A stretch of DNA of 35,635 nucleotides from a virus. The translations under genes were made by a program, and so were the position numbers. The stretch's first letter is position 1. Every line of letters begins with the position of its first letter. Positions 7,927-15,408 of the stretch are shown one piece after another. The notes beneath the pieces were generated by a model, which saw only the letters and a program-made list of their open reading frames with translations, made no database searches and had not been told where the DNA came from. The stretch is taken from positions 1 to 35,635 of IMG/VR virus record IMGVR_UViG_3300001589_000061; one strand, 5' to 3'.

Positions 7927-8210
7927 CTTCTCTTACTACTCTTATTCATACTAGCAACTCTACGACTTGCTGGATTCATACGTTTAGTACGCTTCGCCTT
8001 ACGTATCATACGCTTACCTAATCTAGCCTTAGTTCTTTTAAGCGACATCCTCTTTTTCATATCAGGTGCCGCAAAACATGCCGCAGGACTGCTTACAATC
8101 CTACCATGTCTTTTACCGCCAGAGCAACGATACTTTCGGACTACATTCTTTCCAGAACGTGCCCAAACTTGTTTCTCTACGATAGTTGATATAAGTTCAC
8201 GCAAATACAT
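7923..8210 (-). CDS. Very basic head-type protein, paralogue of the downstream gene
   Basis: A 95-residue protein with about one third Lys/Arg. MYLRELISTIVEKQ gives an I-V-E/K possible protease site. The block VRKYRCSGGKRHGRIVSSP repeats the module of the 148-residue neighbour, and the remainder is an arginine/lysine tail ending ASMNKSSKRR. It looks like a shorter duplicate that lost the cysteine-rich insert. A late-type motif sits only 7 bases before the ATG, leaving no room for a normal ribosome site. Confidence 0.75.
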   Translation of the reverse strand: MYLRELISTIVEKQVWARSGKNVVRKYRCSGGKRHGRIVSSPAACFAAPDMKKRMSLKRTKARLGKRMIRKAKRTKRMNPASRRVASMNKSSKRR

Positions 8211-8217
8211 AACGTAT

Positions 8218-8225
8218 GTATTTAG
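8218..8225 (-). promoter_or_regulatory. Late-type motif abutting a start codon
   Basis: Minus strand CTAAATAC, ending 7 bases before the ATG at 8210. If it is a working late -10 box, the transcript would start within a few bases of the ATG and be nearly leaderless. CTAAATA is the form of the late motif reported for cyanophage S-PM2. Confidence 0.45.
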
Positions 8226-8229
8226 CGTC

Positions 8230-8460
8230 TTAGTTGAATTGAATTAAAATAACGATAATGGTTGAAAGTAGTCCTGCAACAATAGTACCAGCTGTACCTA
8301 TTAATACCTTCATCATAGCTTTGTTGCCATGCACAATATCTGTATGGATATGTTCGACTTTTTCTTCTATCTTACCTAATCGACCTTCTAGTTGCTGATA
8401 TCTTTCCTCGCAAAGGTCAACGTGTGCTTCTAAATTCTTTTTTTCTAGGGCAGTCGCCAT
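8230..8460 (-). CDS. Coiled-coil protein with C-terminal membrane anchor (possibly holin-associated)
   Basis: 76 residues: an N-terminal charged helix with heptad-like pattern (ALEKKNLEAHVDLCEERYQQ; RLGKIEEKVEHIH) and a single C-terminal membrane segment (VLIGTAGTIVAGLLSTIIVI). This coiled-coil-then-anchor layout is that of haemolysin XhlA-type small proteins linked to phage lysis. I cannot exclude a virion or membrane-modifying role. A late-type motif lies about 70 bases upstream. Confidence 0.65.
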   Translation of the reverse strand: MATALEKKNLEAHVDLCEERYQQLEGRLGKIEEKVEHIHTDIVHGNKAMMKVLIGTAGTIVAGLLSTIIVILIQFN

Positions 8461-8528
8461 AATATTTTCCTTGTGTAATCATTTCCCGGAGCCTGATAGT
8501 CGTATTATGTTTATGCCTTTTACGTAAT

Positions 8529-8537
8529 ATTATTTAT
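8529..8537 (-). promoter_or_regulatory. Late-type promoter motif
   Basis: Minus strand reads ATAAATAAT preceded by T, giving TATAAATAAT, the full T4 late consensus. It lies about 70 bases before the coiled-coil gene ATG, in the gap after the 133-residue gene. Confidence 0.55.
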
Positions 8538-8542
8538 ACTCT

Positions 8543-8944
8543 CTATAGTATAGTATTATCTACTACTTTAAAGATAATATTACTATTCTTAGAATCATTA
8601 GTCCTAAACACATTGGCTCCATGCTCACATGTCTCTGTTAATCCTGAGATAAAAGGAACTAAGTTTAAATCTAATTCAAGGATATTAATACTATCTGTTC
8701 CTTGGCTATCAAAACATAATTCCATTGTCCAAACATTATGTTTGCCTTTATATAGGCTACCAAAGTCTTTGGTTGTAGATACACTACTCATTGATACTGG
8801 TGTAACTATTTCAAAATTACTACGTAATCCTATGGTATTTAATAGTGTCATATAGTTTTGTTGCTGACTATATGCTAACTTGTCATCACCCTTACGTGCA
8901 TTTGTGTTAGTTATATCGATTAGTGTATGTATTACAATTTGCAT
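8543..8944 (-). CDS. Hypothetical phage protein, 133 aa
   Basis: Unrecognised. It starts MQIVIHTLIDITNTNARKGD and contains QQQNYMTLLNTIGLRSN followed by beta-rich sequence (NVWTMELCFDSQ; ELDLNLVPFISGLTE). It behaves like a conserved small phage protein of unknown role, lying between a terminator and a late promoter. No membrane or secretion signal. Confidence 0.7.
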   Translation of the reverse strand: MQIVIHTLIDITNTNARKGDDKLAYSQQQNYMTLLNTIGLRSNFEIVTPVSMSSVSTTKDFGSLYKGKHNVWTMELCFDSQGTDSINILELDLNLVPFISGLTETCEHGANVFRTNDSKNSNIIFKVVDNTIL

Positions 8945-8963
8945 ATGTATACTTATTTGTCAT

Positions 8964-8995
8964 AAAAAAAGGCCCACTTAAAAGTGAGCCCTTTC
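8964..8995 (-). terminator. Rho-independent terminator
   Basis: Minus strand: GGGCTCACTT, a two-base loop region, AAGTGGGCC, then seven T. The stem has one G-T pair. It ends transcription of the 113-residue gene and separates it from the genes further on. Confidence 0.8.
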
Positions 8996-9014
8996 TTGTT
9001 AGCTGTATTAGCTA

Positions 9015-9356
9015 TTACACTGCAATAGTTAGTGTCTTAGCTGTAACTGTTGCCGCTGATACATCAACACCGTCAAATGTACCAAGGGTTCTGATTGCCG
9101 CTTGCAATGTTGCTACAACAACGTTGTTGCCTTCTACTGCAAATGTTTGCTCAGTATTTGAGTTACCAAGTGGGCCAGCCGCAATGATTGTGGTTGTGTC
9201 CATAATCTTACGTAATACTGCCGCTTGTACTCCTGCTGGTCCTGCTGAACCATTTACTGCATTGATATAATCAATTGTGAAAAATTGGATGTCTTGTCCA
9301 ACTACTTCATAACCAGTAGTTGTTGCTACTGGATTTACTGCCGCTACTCCTGCCAT
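9015..9356 (-). CDS. Small virion-type protein, 113 aa
   Basis: Ala/Val/Thr-rich soluble protein starting MAGVAAVNPVATTTGYEVVG, with no charged-rich regions. It has its own late-type promoter (9411-9418), ribosome site (AGGAG) and terminator (8964-8995). This isolated, strongly expressed arrangement fits an abundant virion component such as a head decoration protein. That function is a guess from composition and control signals. Confidence 0.65.
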   Translation of the reverse strand: MAGVAAVNPVATTTGYEVVGQDIQFFTIDYINAVNGSAGPAGVQAAVLRKIMDTTTIIAAGPLGNSNTEQTFAVEGNNVVVATLQAAIRTLGTFDGVDVSAATVTAKTLTIAV

Positions 9357-9410
9357 TTTATTTCTCCTATTCTAATGACACATACTCATTACTCTATGAG
9401 TTTGTTATAT

Positions 9411-9418
9411 GTATTTAG
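9411..9418 (-). promoter_or_regulatory. Late-type promoter motif
   Basis: Minus strand CTAAATAC, 54 bases before the ATG at 9356 with a good ribosome site in between. Spacing and a matching downstream terminator make this one of the more convincing late promoters here. Confidence 0.55.
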
Positions 9419-9440
9419 TCTTTTTAAAAAAAAGTGCTGG

Positions 9441-10379
9441 TTATCGGCGTTTTTTGGCTCTCTGATGCAATACTCTAAGGTTTTGCACATAAGTTGGGCC
9501 TGCTTGTACAATATCATCTATCATTTTAACCGCTGGTAAGTATGCTTGTACATATGGAGAACTAATTGATTTACCTTGTCCTGCAAGTTCTAAGAACTTT
9601 TTAGTTAGTGCTACATTCTTTTGTCCAACTAGGTATCTATATAAACTAATATCCCTAGCTGATTTACCTAAGTCGGGTACACTTACTGTAGGCTCGTTAT
9701 CTCTTACTGCTGACGTTTCTAGATTAGTATCAGCAACAAACTTACTGAACTCGTCAATTAAGTCACTACTTCTTAGCTTTGCTCTAGCCGCAAATAAGAG
9801 TTTAGTAATTACTGCTCTACGTTGTCCTGTTGTACTATTACTAAAATATGTAAGTACTCGCCTAATTTCTTTGTAGTCTGTATTTGTAATCTTTAAACTG
9901 GCTTCAAGTTTAATTAAAAACGGTCCTACTCTTGTCGGACTACTACCAACACCGAGCATTCTTAAATATCTATCAAGTTCTTGAATATCAATTTTGGTAC
10001 TAGCTCTCATTGCCTTTGCCGCATTTGGATCTTTTAACTTTTCTTGTGCTGAGTTGTCACCTACTACATAATATATAAAATTATGTAGATCAGTACGGTT
10101 GCTCATATAAGCAAAATACTTTTGAGTAGACATCTTAGCATATCGTTTAACTTGTCCTGTATAAGCAGGATATTGACGCATTGCTTCTAGCATTAAAATA
10201 CTAAGGTACAGTCTTTCACAGCAATCTGTATAGGTAAGTATCCTATTTGAATCTTGGCCTCTGGTAAGCCTAGCTTCTTGCATATCTTGTATGAATGAAA
10301 AAGGTTTTTCTTTTTCAGGCTCAACAGTATGCCCGCCTTCAATTGCCGCCCATTGTGTAGCTGTGAATTTTTCAGCCAT
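9441..10379 (-). CDS. Hypothetical phage protein, 312 aa
   Basis: Largely helical soluble protein, not recognised. It opens MAEKFTATQWAAIEGGHTVE, contains TYTDCCERLYLSILMLEAMR near residue 49 and ends in a basic tail (HQRAKKRR). No nuclease, ligase or protease motifs are visible. It lies 5 bases downstream of the 104-residue gene, in a run of genes with head-type N-termini, so a virion or head-packaged role is the best guess. Confidence 0.7.
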   Translation of the reverse strand: MAEKFTATQWAAIEGGHTVEPEKEKPFSFIQDMQEARLTRGQDSNRILTYTDCCERLYLSILMLEAMRQYPAYTGQVKRYAKMSTQKYFAYMSNRTDLHNFIYYVVGDNSAQEKLKDPNAAKAMRASTKIDIQELDRYLRMLGVGSSPTRVGPFLIKLEASLKITNTDYKEIRRVLTYFSNSTTGQRRAVITKLLFAARAKLRSSDLIDEFSKFVADTNLETSAVRDNEPTVSVPDLGKSARDISLYRYLVGQKNVALTKKFLELAGQGKSISSPYVQAYLPAVKMIDDIVQAGPTYVQNLRVLHQRAKKRR

Positions 10380-10384
10380 GTTGT

Positions 10385-10699
10385 TTACTTACCTACTATC
10401 TTATGATATTCTTTTGCCATAGCCTCTTTAGATTGTGCAATAGCATTAGCAAATTCATCTTTCTGATCTGATGTTCTTAATTTAGTATGGTACTGGTCTA
10501 ATTTCATTAATACATTTTGATTAATTTCATGTTTGCTACCATCTTTAAATTCTATTGGTTTATTTTGTCCAAATCTCATTTGATGAGCTTTTCTAACTTG
10601 CATAATGATATTGCTATCAGCTGATGCTTTGTCTTTGTCTGTTGCAACTAGATCGAAATCAGCTGGATCAAACTTTTCATTGAGGTCTTTCATTAACAT
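10385..10699 (-). CDS. Small head-type protein, 104 aa
   Basis: Charged, helical protein. MLMKDLNEKFDPADF contains L-N-E/K, a possible prohead-protease site close to the start. The rest (MQVRKAHQMRFGQNKPIEF) is basic in the middle and has no hydrophobic segment. The ATG at 10699 has a clear ribosome site (AAGGAG, 7-base spacing). A gap of 11 bases separates it from the ligase-like gene, so it belongs to the same transcription unit. Confidence 0.7.
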   Translation of the reverse strand: MLMKDLNEKFDPADFDLVATDKDKASADSNIIMQVRKAHQMRFGQNKPIEFKDGSKHEINQNVLMKLDQYHTKLRTSDQKDEFANAIAQSKEAMAKEYHKIVGK

Positions 10700-10710
10700 A
10701 ATACTACTCC

Positions 10711-11847
10711 TTATCGTACTACGGCTCTATTAGCCGCACTAAATGTTGCTCTTGGTACTAGTTTTACATCGCCTTTAGGGTGAGCTAGTACATACCCTTC
10801 ACCGCCCGGTTGGCCGTTGATACTTTGTTTAACCTGTCCGCCTTGACTATCAAACTTACTAATAATATCATTCTTGGTATTCATTACTGCTGTTACTACA
10901 TTCCATAATGCTGTAAAAGCAGACTTATGTTCATTAATATATTGTAGGACTTTGTTTTTCATCTTGTCCGATACTTGTTTTCTAACCTCTAACCATTTAG
11001 CAAAGTCTGCACCTAGGTTAGTTAATCCTGTATCTACTTTGCTGTTCATATATGCATAAAGCAAATCAGGTAACCCTTTCATTTGCTTTTGTGTTAAGGT
11101 ATTAACATTTAGTAATTCATCTATACCTGCGGCATTTTTAGTTACTATTGATTTAAGTTGATCAATAGCGCCTGTGTCAATTTCAACTGGTTGCTCTGTT
11201 GTTACACTTGGAACTACTAATACATCTTTTTGGCTATTAAACATATCAATACTCTTAAATGGTCCTTCGTTACCTTGGTCATCTACTTCTCTATGTATTA
11301 CAATGCCAGTTGTACTTTTACCTATACGTTTTCCTAAGTCACTATTAACATCAACAGCATACTCAACTATCTGCGGTTTAAATATATAATTTTTCTCTTT
11401 AACTTCTGGTGTTGTATAATACAACAGGTCGCCTTTGAAATATCCTCGATATGTATCCGGAACTGTTTTTTCATATAATCCAAAAATAGTTGCCATTTTA
11501 TCTGCAAATGCTATTCTACCTGGGTCGTCTTTGAGCTTTCCTCCACTACGTCCAAGTAGTGCGGCTTTAAGTGCGTCTGGTGAAGTAGTACGTTCTACTC
11601 CGTCCTTTTTCATAAATCCTGACTTATCTGTAAAAACAAACTCACCCTTATCGTTACGACCAAATACAACAGCTGGTGCACCGTCCCATTTAAGTGTTAC
11701 TGATTTATGAGCATCACCTGTCATGCTACGAAGTGCATCTATTGCATGACTTGCTCCTTTACTTCCTTGATAAAAGATTAAGTCTTCAGCATGTTGTATA
11801 CGTGCTTCCATTTCTTTTAATGGTTGTTTGAATTCAACAAAACGCAT
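10711..11847 (-). CDS. KxDG nucleotidyltransferase, RNA/DNA-ligase-like
   Basis: A 378-residue protein resembling the covalent nucleotidyltransferase (ligase/capping) superfamily. Motif I is KWDG at residues 53-56, where the lysine would carry AMP; a motif-III-like FKGDLLYY is at 137-144, and a motif-IV-like TGIVIHR at 180-186. Motif V (K-x-K) is not obvious, so activity is uncertain. The N-terminus MRFVEFKQPLKEMEA has a head-targeting look with L-K-E/M. It overlaps the upstream pol-beta-type nucleotidyltransferase by one base (TAATG), implying coupled translation. Together they look like an end-processing and sealing pair for RNA or DNA. Alternatives: a structural protein that kept an inactive ligase fold. 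Confidence 0.68.
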   Translation of the reverse strand: MRFVEFKQPLKEMEARIQHAEDLIFYQGSKGASHAIDALRSMTGDAHKSVTLKWDGAPAVVFGRNDKGEFVFTDKSGFMKKDGVERTTSPDALKAALLGRSGGKLKDDPGRIAFADKMATIFGLYEKTVPDTYRGYFKGDLLYYTTPEVKEKNYIFKPQIVEYAVDVNSDLGKRIGKSTTGIVIHREVDDQGNEGPFKSIDMFNSQKDVLVVPSVTTEQPVEIDTGAIDQLKSIVTKNAAGIDELLNVNTLTQKQMKGLPDLLYAYMNSKVDTGLTNLGADFAKWLEVRKQVSDKMKNKVLQYINEHKSAFTALWNVVTAVMNTKNDIISKFDSQGGQVKQSINGQPGGEGYVLAHPKGDVKLVPRATFSAANRAVVR

Positions 11848-13016
11848 TATCTAATCCTCTGTGCCAAATCTATTATTTCGTTATAGGCTTCTGGAAGTTC
11901 CAAATTATCTCTTGCAAATCCTTCTTTAGCATCTGCTACCAATTGTTCGTAATCTGGTCTACCTTTAATAGCTTTAATAATATTTTCAACACTATCTAAG
12001 TCTGAAATCTTAGTACCTTTACCAAGTAAATTATCTGCAACTCCCTGCGGATCTTTTGCTATCATTTCTCCAGACTCCCTATTTGTAAGTCCGTTTTGGA
12101 AACTCCATTTCATACCTTGTGCTTTTGCAATACTAGCCATTAGTAAATGCCTATGCATACCTTTGTATGGAGTATTGTCTCCTGAGCCTCTAAGGCTAAA
12201 CTTTTGCCATTCTGGATCGCCAAACATTAAATCTGTCTGTACAAATCCATTCTTTGGATCACCAAGTATCGGTGTTTTGAAGTGAACACTAACTCCTGAT
12301 TTCGCAACCCATTGTCTAACTTCGTCCTCAGGATGATTCTTTTGTGCCCAAGCCGCTAGTTTATTAAATAGTTCCTGTTTATCTACATCATTTTGGTTAA
12401 CGCTGATATCCATATCACCACTTGTGCTTCTAATACCTGTGCTACCTAATTTAAAATCTTTATGCGGAAGTCCTGTAATCTTTTCTAACCATGCAAGTGT
12501 TGGATCAACGTCAGCTTGATTAATACGTTGCGTCACTGGTTGCTTGTTTTGATCTTTAAAGATGTTTCCACCTTCTTTTAATAGTTGCCCTGTATTTGTC
12601 TTACTTTCGTAAAATCCTCGGTCAGTTGGCTTTGCCGCATTGTATCCTCTAGCACCATCTCTAGCACTTAAAGGTATTTGATTGTTATTACTAGGTAGCC
12701 ACGCATCTCTTGCTGGCTCCCATGCCCATACAATACCGTTCTTATCTTTGTATTGTGCCGACTTTGGCATTTTATCTTGATTAATTCTTGTATTTCTAAA
12801 ATTATTTTTTTGAACTTTTTTAGTTTTAGATTTTTTATCATCTTTGTTATCACCAACCGGTTCAGCAGTAGAAGCAGGTCCTTTGTTGCCTGTTTGTTTT
12901 TGTGCAATATCAACCTGTTGTTGTAACCAACTACCACGTACCCAGTCATCGGCTTTTTTCACCCAACTCTTACCTTTTTTCTTTTTAGGTGCTTCTAATA
13001 GATCGTCTATTTTCAT
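11847..13016 (-). CDS. Pol-beta superfamily nucleotidyltransferase with basic N-terminal extension
   Basis: A 389-residue protein. The nucleotidyltransferase signature is GSTGIRSTSGDMDI at 191-204 (G-S ... D-x-D, D201 and D203), with the third acidic residue probably D262 in VQTDLMFG. Residues 1-148 are a disordered lysine-rich extension starting MKIDDLLEAPKKKKGK. It has an L-L-E/A site near the start and a second consensus site, L-K-E/G, at 146-149, exactly before the catalytic domain. Prohead protease could therefore free the enzyme from its leader. Substrate unknown: it could add nucleotides to RNA ends or modify a protein or small molecule. Four bases overlap the upstream gene. Confidence 0.72.
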   Translation of the reverse strand: MKIDDLLEAPKKKKGKSWVKKADDWVRGSWLQQQVDIAQKQTGNKGPASTAEPVGDNKDDKKSKTKKVQKNNFRNTRINQDKMPKSAQYKDKNGIVWAWEPARDAWLPSNNNQIPLSARDGARGYNAAKPTDRGFYESKTNTGQLLKEGGNIFKDQNKQPVTQRINQADVDPTLAWLEKITGLPHKDFKLGSTGIRSTSGDMDISVNQNDVDKQELFNKLAAWAQKNHPEDEVRQWVAKSGVSVHFKTPILGDPKNGFVQTDLMFGDPEWQKFSLRGSGDNTPYKGMHRHLLMASIAKAQGMKWSFQNGLTNRESGEMIAKDPQGVADNLLGKGTKISDLDSVENIIKAIKGRPDYEQLVADAKEGFARDNLELPEAYNEIIDLAQRIR

Positions 13017-13264
13017 TTTTTACTCTCTATAATCTTGTCAATGGCACGTTTAAACTTTTTTGGATCACCGGTTCTAATTGAATTTAGAAATCGTCTTTCC
13101 ATTTCACTTGCTGTAACCTCATCGTACTGCTCATTAATTCTATTCAAAAGATTGATTGCACTTTCAATAATATTATTAGCCGTAGTCTCAATTAAATGAT
13201 CACTGTTTTTAGACATTGATAGATTATTAAGCTCTTGCAAAATACTTCTTGTTCGTTTTTTCAT
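13013..13264 (-). CDS. Small conserved phage protein, 83 aa
   Basis: Helical, charged protein starting MKKRTRSILQELNNLSMSKN, with L-Q-E/L near the start and IIESAINLLNRINEQYDE after it. I chose the ATG at 13264 over an upstream one at 13291 because CGGAG lies 6 bases before it and a late-type motif lies at 13281-13288. It heads the operon that runs through the nucleotidyltransferase and ligase-like genes. Confidence 0.72.
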   Translation of the reverse strand: MKKRTRSILQELNNLSMSKNSDHLIETTANNIIESAINLLNRINEQYDEVTASEMERRFLNSIRTGDPKKFKRAIDKIIESKK

Positions 13265-13280
13265 CTTATACTCCGATACT

Positions 13281-13288
13281 GTATTTAG
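13281..13288 (-). promoter_or_regulatory. Late-type promoter motif, minus strand
   Basis: CTAAATAC on the minus strand, 16 bases before the 83-residue gene. It would drive the operon covering 13264 down to about 9441. A plus-strand late motif starts only 7 bases away, giving a divergent pair. Confidence 0.55.
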
Positions 13289-13294
13289 CAAGCA

Positions 13295-13302
13295 TATAAA
13301 TA
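13295..13302 (+). promoter_or_regulatory. Late-type promoter motif, plus strand
   Basis: TATAAATA, identical to the T4 late consensus, 27 bases before the lipase ATG, with ribosome site AAGAGG in between. Confidence 0.6.
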
Positions 13303-13329
13303 GTACTGTATTTAATTAAGAGGTAGTCA

Positions 13330-14109
13330 ATGAGCATAAGAGAACTGAGTTTCAAAGAACGATCCTTACTTTTTGCTAAACTTGCTTTTATATCGTATAA
13401 TAGCTTAAAAACAGTAAAAAGTCAAGCAAAAAAATTAGGATTTACACAAGTAGAGTTTTACGACAAAGATGGCGCACAAGCATATCGGTTTATGAATAAG
13501 ACAGACTTAGTTATTGCATGTCGTGGAACACAGCCAACAGAGTTTAACGATATAAGTGCAGATTTAAAAGCATTACCAGTACTAGCAGAAACAGTAAGTA
13601 GAGTCCATAGAGGATTTAAAGCAGAAGTAGATCAACTATGGCCTAGAATAATGGCAGACCTAATGTCAAAACGACCTGATCATGATGTTTGGTTTTGTGG
13701 ACATAGTTTAGGAGCCGCAATGGCAACTATTATGGCAAGCAGATGTCATTACAATACAAAAGTACCTAATCCCCAAGAACTATATACATTTGGTTCACCT
13801 CGAGTAGGATGGAGAGGATATTGTATTCATATAGGAGTAAAACATCATCGTTGGAAGAATAACAACGATATTGTTACAACTGTTCCTTTATTGTTAATGG
13901 GTTACGTACATCATGGAACCGAACATTATTTGAATGCATATGGACAATATCGTTCTCCCACTGGTTGGCAAATGATTAAGGATAGATTTCGTGGTATGTG
14001 GATAGGAATAAAAAATCGTAAGATAGATAATTTTAGCGATCATTCAATGACCGAGTATATTAAACATATTAGTGATTTACAAGAACCTATAGAGACCAAA
14101 CATAAGTGA
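13330..14109 (+). CDS. Class 3 lipase-like alpha/beta hydrolase
   Basis: Likely hydrolyses lipid esters. The nucleophile elbow GHSLGAA places Ser at residue 126; the Asp is probably D180 in NNNDIVTTVP and the His is in the HHG at 195-197. Other family marks are IACRGT (oxyanion region, about 63-68), VHRGF and LYTFGSPRVG. At 259 residues it is a standard single-domain enzyme. There is no signal peptide, so it would act in the cytoplasm or be carried in the virion; the start MSIREL echoes MNLREL and MYLREL of head-type genes but lacks a cleavage site. A late promoter suggests lysis, membrane attack or delivery. The end overlaps the opposite-strand gene by 33 bases. Confidence 0.87.
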   Translation: MSIRELSFKERSLLFAKLAFISYNSLKTVKSQAKKLGFTQVEFYDKDGAQAYRFMNKTDLVIACRGTQPTEFNDISADLKALPVLAETVSRVHRGFKAEVDQLWPRIMADLMSKRPDHDVWFCGHSLGAAMATIMASRCHYNTKVPNPQELYTFGSPRVGWRGYCIHIGVKHHRWKNNNDIVTTVPLLLMGYVHHGTEHYLNAYGQYRSPTGWQMIKDRFRGMWIGIKNRKIDNFSDHSMTEYIKHISDLQEPIETKHK

Positions 14110-14400
14110 ACTTATAATTATAGTTCCTACTAGCATTGCTATCCAAAAACCGTAAATTGGTAAAACATAAACAAAGATAGGAAAAAATAAGAGGCTTACT
14201 AAAACAAAGTATATTGTTTGTATACTTAAAGTTTTAAAAGTTTCTACATCAACTCCTGCATAATACAAAAATATAAAAGATACAAAACTTGCTAAAGGGA
14301 TACCTAATACAAATGCACCTATCGTAGGATATCTTTCACTAACAGTACTTACAGTAGCAATTATTATTCCGCCTATGATTGCTTTGAACAAAAGTTCCAT
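14077..14400 (-). CDS. Small integral membrane protein (DUF3147-like)
   Basis: 107 residues with four hydrophobic segments (AIIGGIIIATVSTV; GIPLASFVSFIFLYYAG; IYFVLVSLLFFPIFVYVLP; FWIAMLVGTIIISSLMFG). The opening resembles bacterial DUF3147 proteins, whose role is unknown. It starts on the stop codon of the PRPP synthetase gene (TAATG), so it is translationally coupled to it. Confidence 0.7.
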   Translation of the reverse strand: MELLFKAIIGGIIIATVSTVSERYPTIGAFVLGIPLASFVSFIFLYYAGVDVETFKTLSIQTIYFVLVSLLFFPIFVYVLPIYGFWIAMLVGTIIISSLMFGLYRFL

Positions 14401-15332
14401 TATACAAACAACGTACTTACTGACTCTTCGTTAGTCACTCTACGTATTGCTTCCCCAAACAAAGGTGCAACACTAACCTGTCGAGTCTTTTTACAGTTCT
14501 TAGGACATCGATTAGCAATTGAATCCGAAACTACTAATTCGTCCAGGACACTTTTCTCTACTTTCGCACATGCTTCGTCTGACAGTACACCATGTGTAAT
14601 ATAAGCACGAACACTTGCCGCACCAGCCTCCATAATAGCTTTGGCCGCATTACATAATGTACCTCCACTATCTACAATATCATCAACTAGAACTGCATGT
14701 TTACCTTTTACATCTCCTATTAGATTCATAACTTCGCTTTTGCCTGCTTCTGGTCTACGTTTGTCGACAATAGCAATGTCTCCATTAAACATATCTGCAA
14801 ACTTTCTAGCACGAACAACTCCACCTGCATCAGGTGATACAAATACTGTTCCTTCTGTTGTATCTACATTACGTTTAATATCTTTAGCAAAGACTGTTCT
14901 ACTTGTTAAGTCATCAACTGGTATATCAAAAAATCCTTGTATCTGTCCTGCATGAAGATCCATAGTTAATATCCTATCAGCACCTGCTACTGTAATAAGA
15001 TTAGCAACTAACTTAGCGGTAATTGGTGTTCTACTTGCACTCTTACGATCTTGTCTTGCATATCCGAAATAAGGAATTACTGCTGTGATTCTTTTAGCAC
15101 TACTACGCCTAGCCGCATCAATCATAATTAATAATTCCATTACACTATCATTAACAGGAGTACAAGTGCTTTGGACAATAAACACATCTTCACCGCGAAT
15201 GTTTTCTAAAAATTCTACACTCGACTCGCCGTCAGCAAAAGTCGAGACGTTCGCAGGAACTAATGTAGCAAAACATTGTTCTGCTATCTCCTGGGCCAAG
15301 TGAGGATTGGCGTTCCCTGTTATGATTTTCAT
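14400..15332 (-). CDS. prs: Ribose-phosphate pyrophosphokinase (PRPP synthetase)
   Basis: Makes PRPP from ribose-5-phosphate and ATP, the entry point to nucleotide, NAD and histidine synthesis. Signature motifs are intact: [54 protein letters not shown] (Mg/PRPP loop), [14 protein letters not shown] and [14 protein letters not shown] (the PRPP-binding loop). The start at 15332 ([10 protein letters not shown]) gives 310 residues, matching the family; an upstream ATG at 15383 would only add a non-family leader. Its own sigma70-like promoter lies at 15375-15403. With nrdA and the phosphate permease it supports nucleotide supply. Prs is known in some large marine phages. Confidence 0.95.
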   Translation of the reverse strand: MKIITGNANPHLAQEIAEQCFATLVPANVSTFADGESSVEFLENIRGEDVFIVQSTCTPVNDSVMELLIMIDAARRSSAKRITAVIPYFGYARQDRKSASRTPITAKLVANLITVAGADRILTMDLHAGQIQGFFDIPVDDLTSRTVFAKDIKRNVDTTEGTVFVSPDAGGVVRARKFADMFNGDIAIVDKRRPEAGKSEVMNLIGDVKGKHAVLVDDIVDSGGTLCNAAKAIMEAGAASVRAYITHGVLSDEACAKVEKSVLDELVVSDSIANRCPKNCKKTRQVSVAPLFGEAIRRVTNEESVSTLFV

Positions 15333-15374
15333 TTTCAATTTGACTCCCTTTCCGTTAATGATATGTGTACTTAT

Positions 15375-15403
15375 ATGATACAATCATATTAAGAATTAGT
15401 CAA
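15375..15403 (-). promoter_or_regulatory. Sigma70-like promoter for prs
   Basis: Minus strand: TTGACT (15398-15403), 17-base spacer, TATCAT (15375-15380), 42 bases before the chosen prs start. One mismatch in each box. Confidence 0.7.
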
Positions 15404-15408
15404 GAAAA

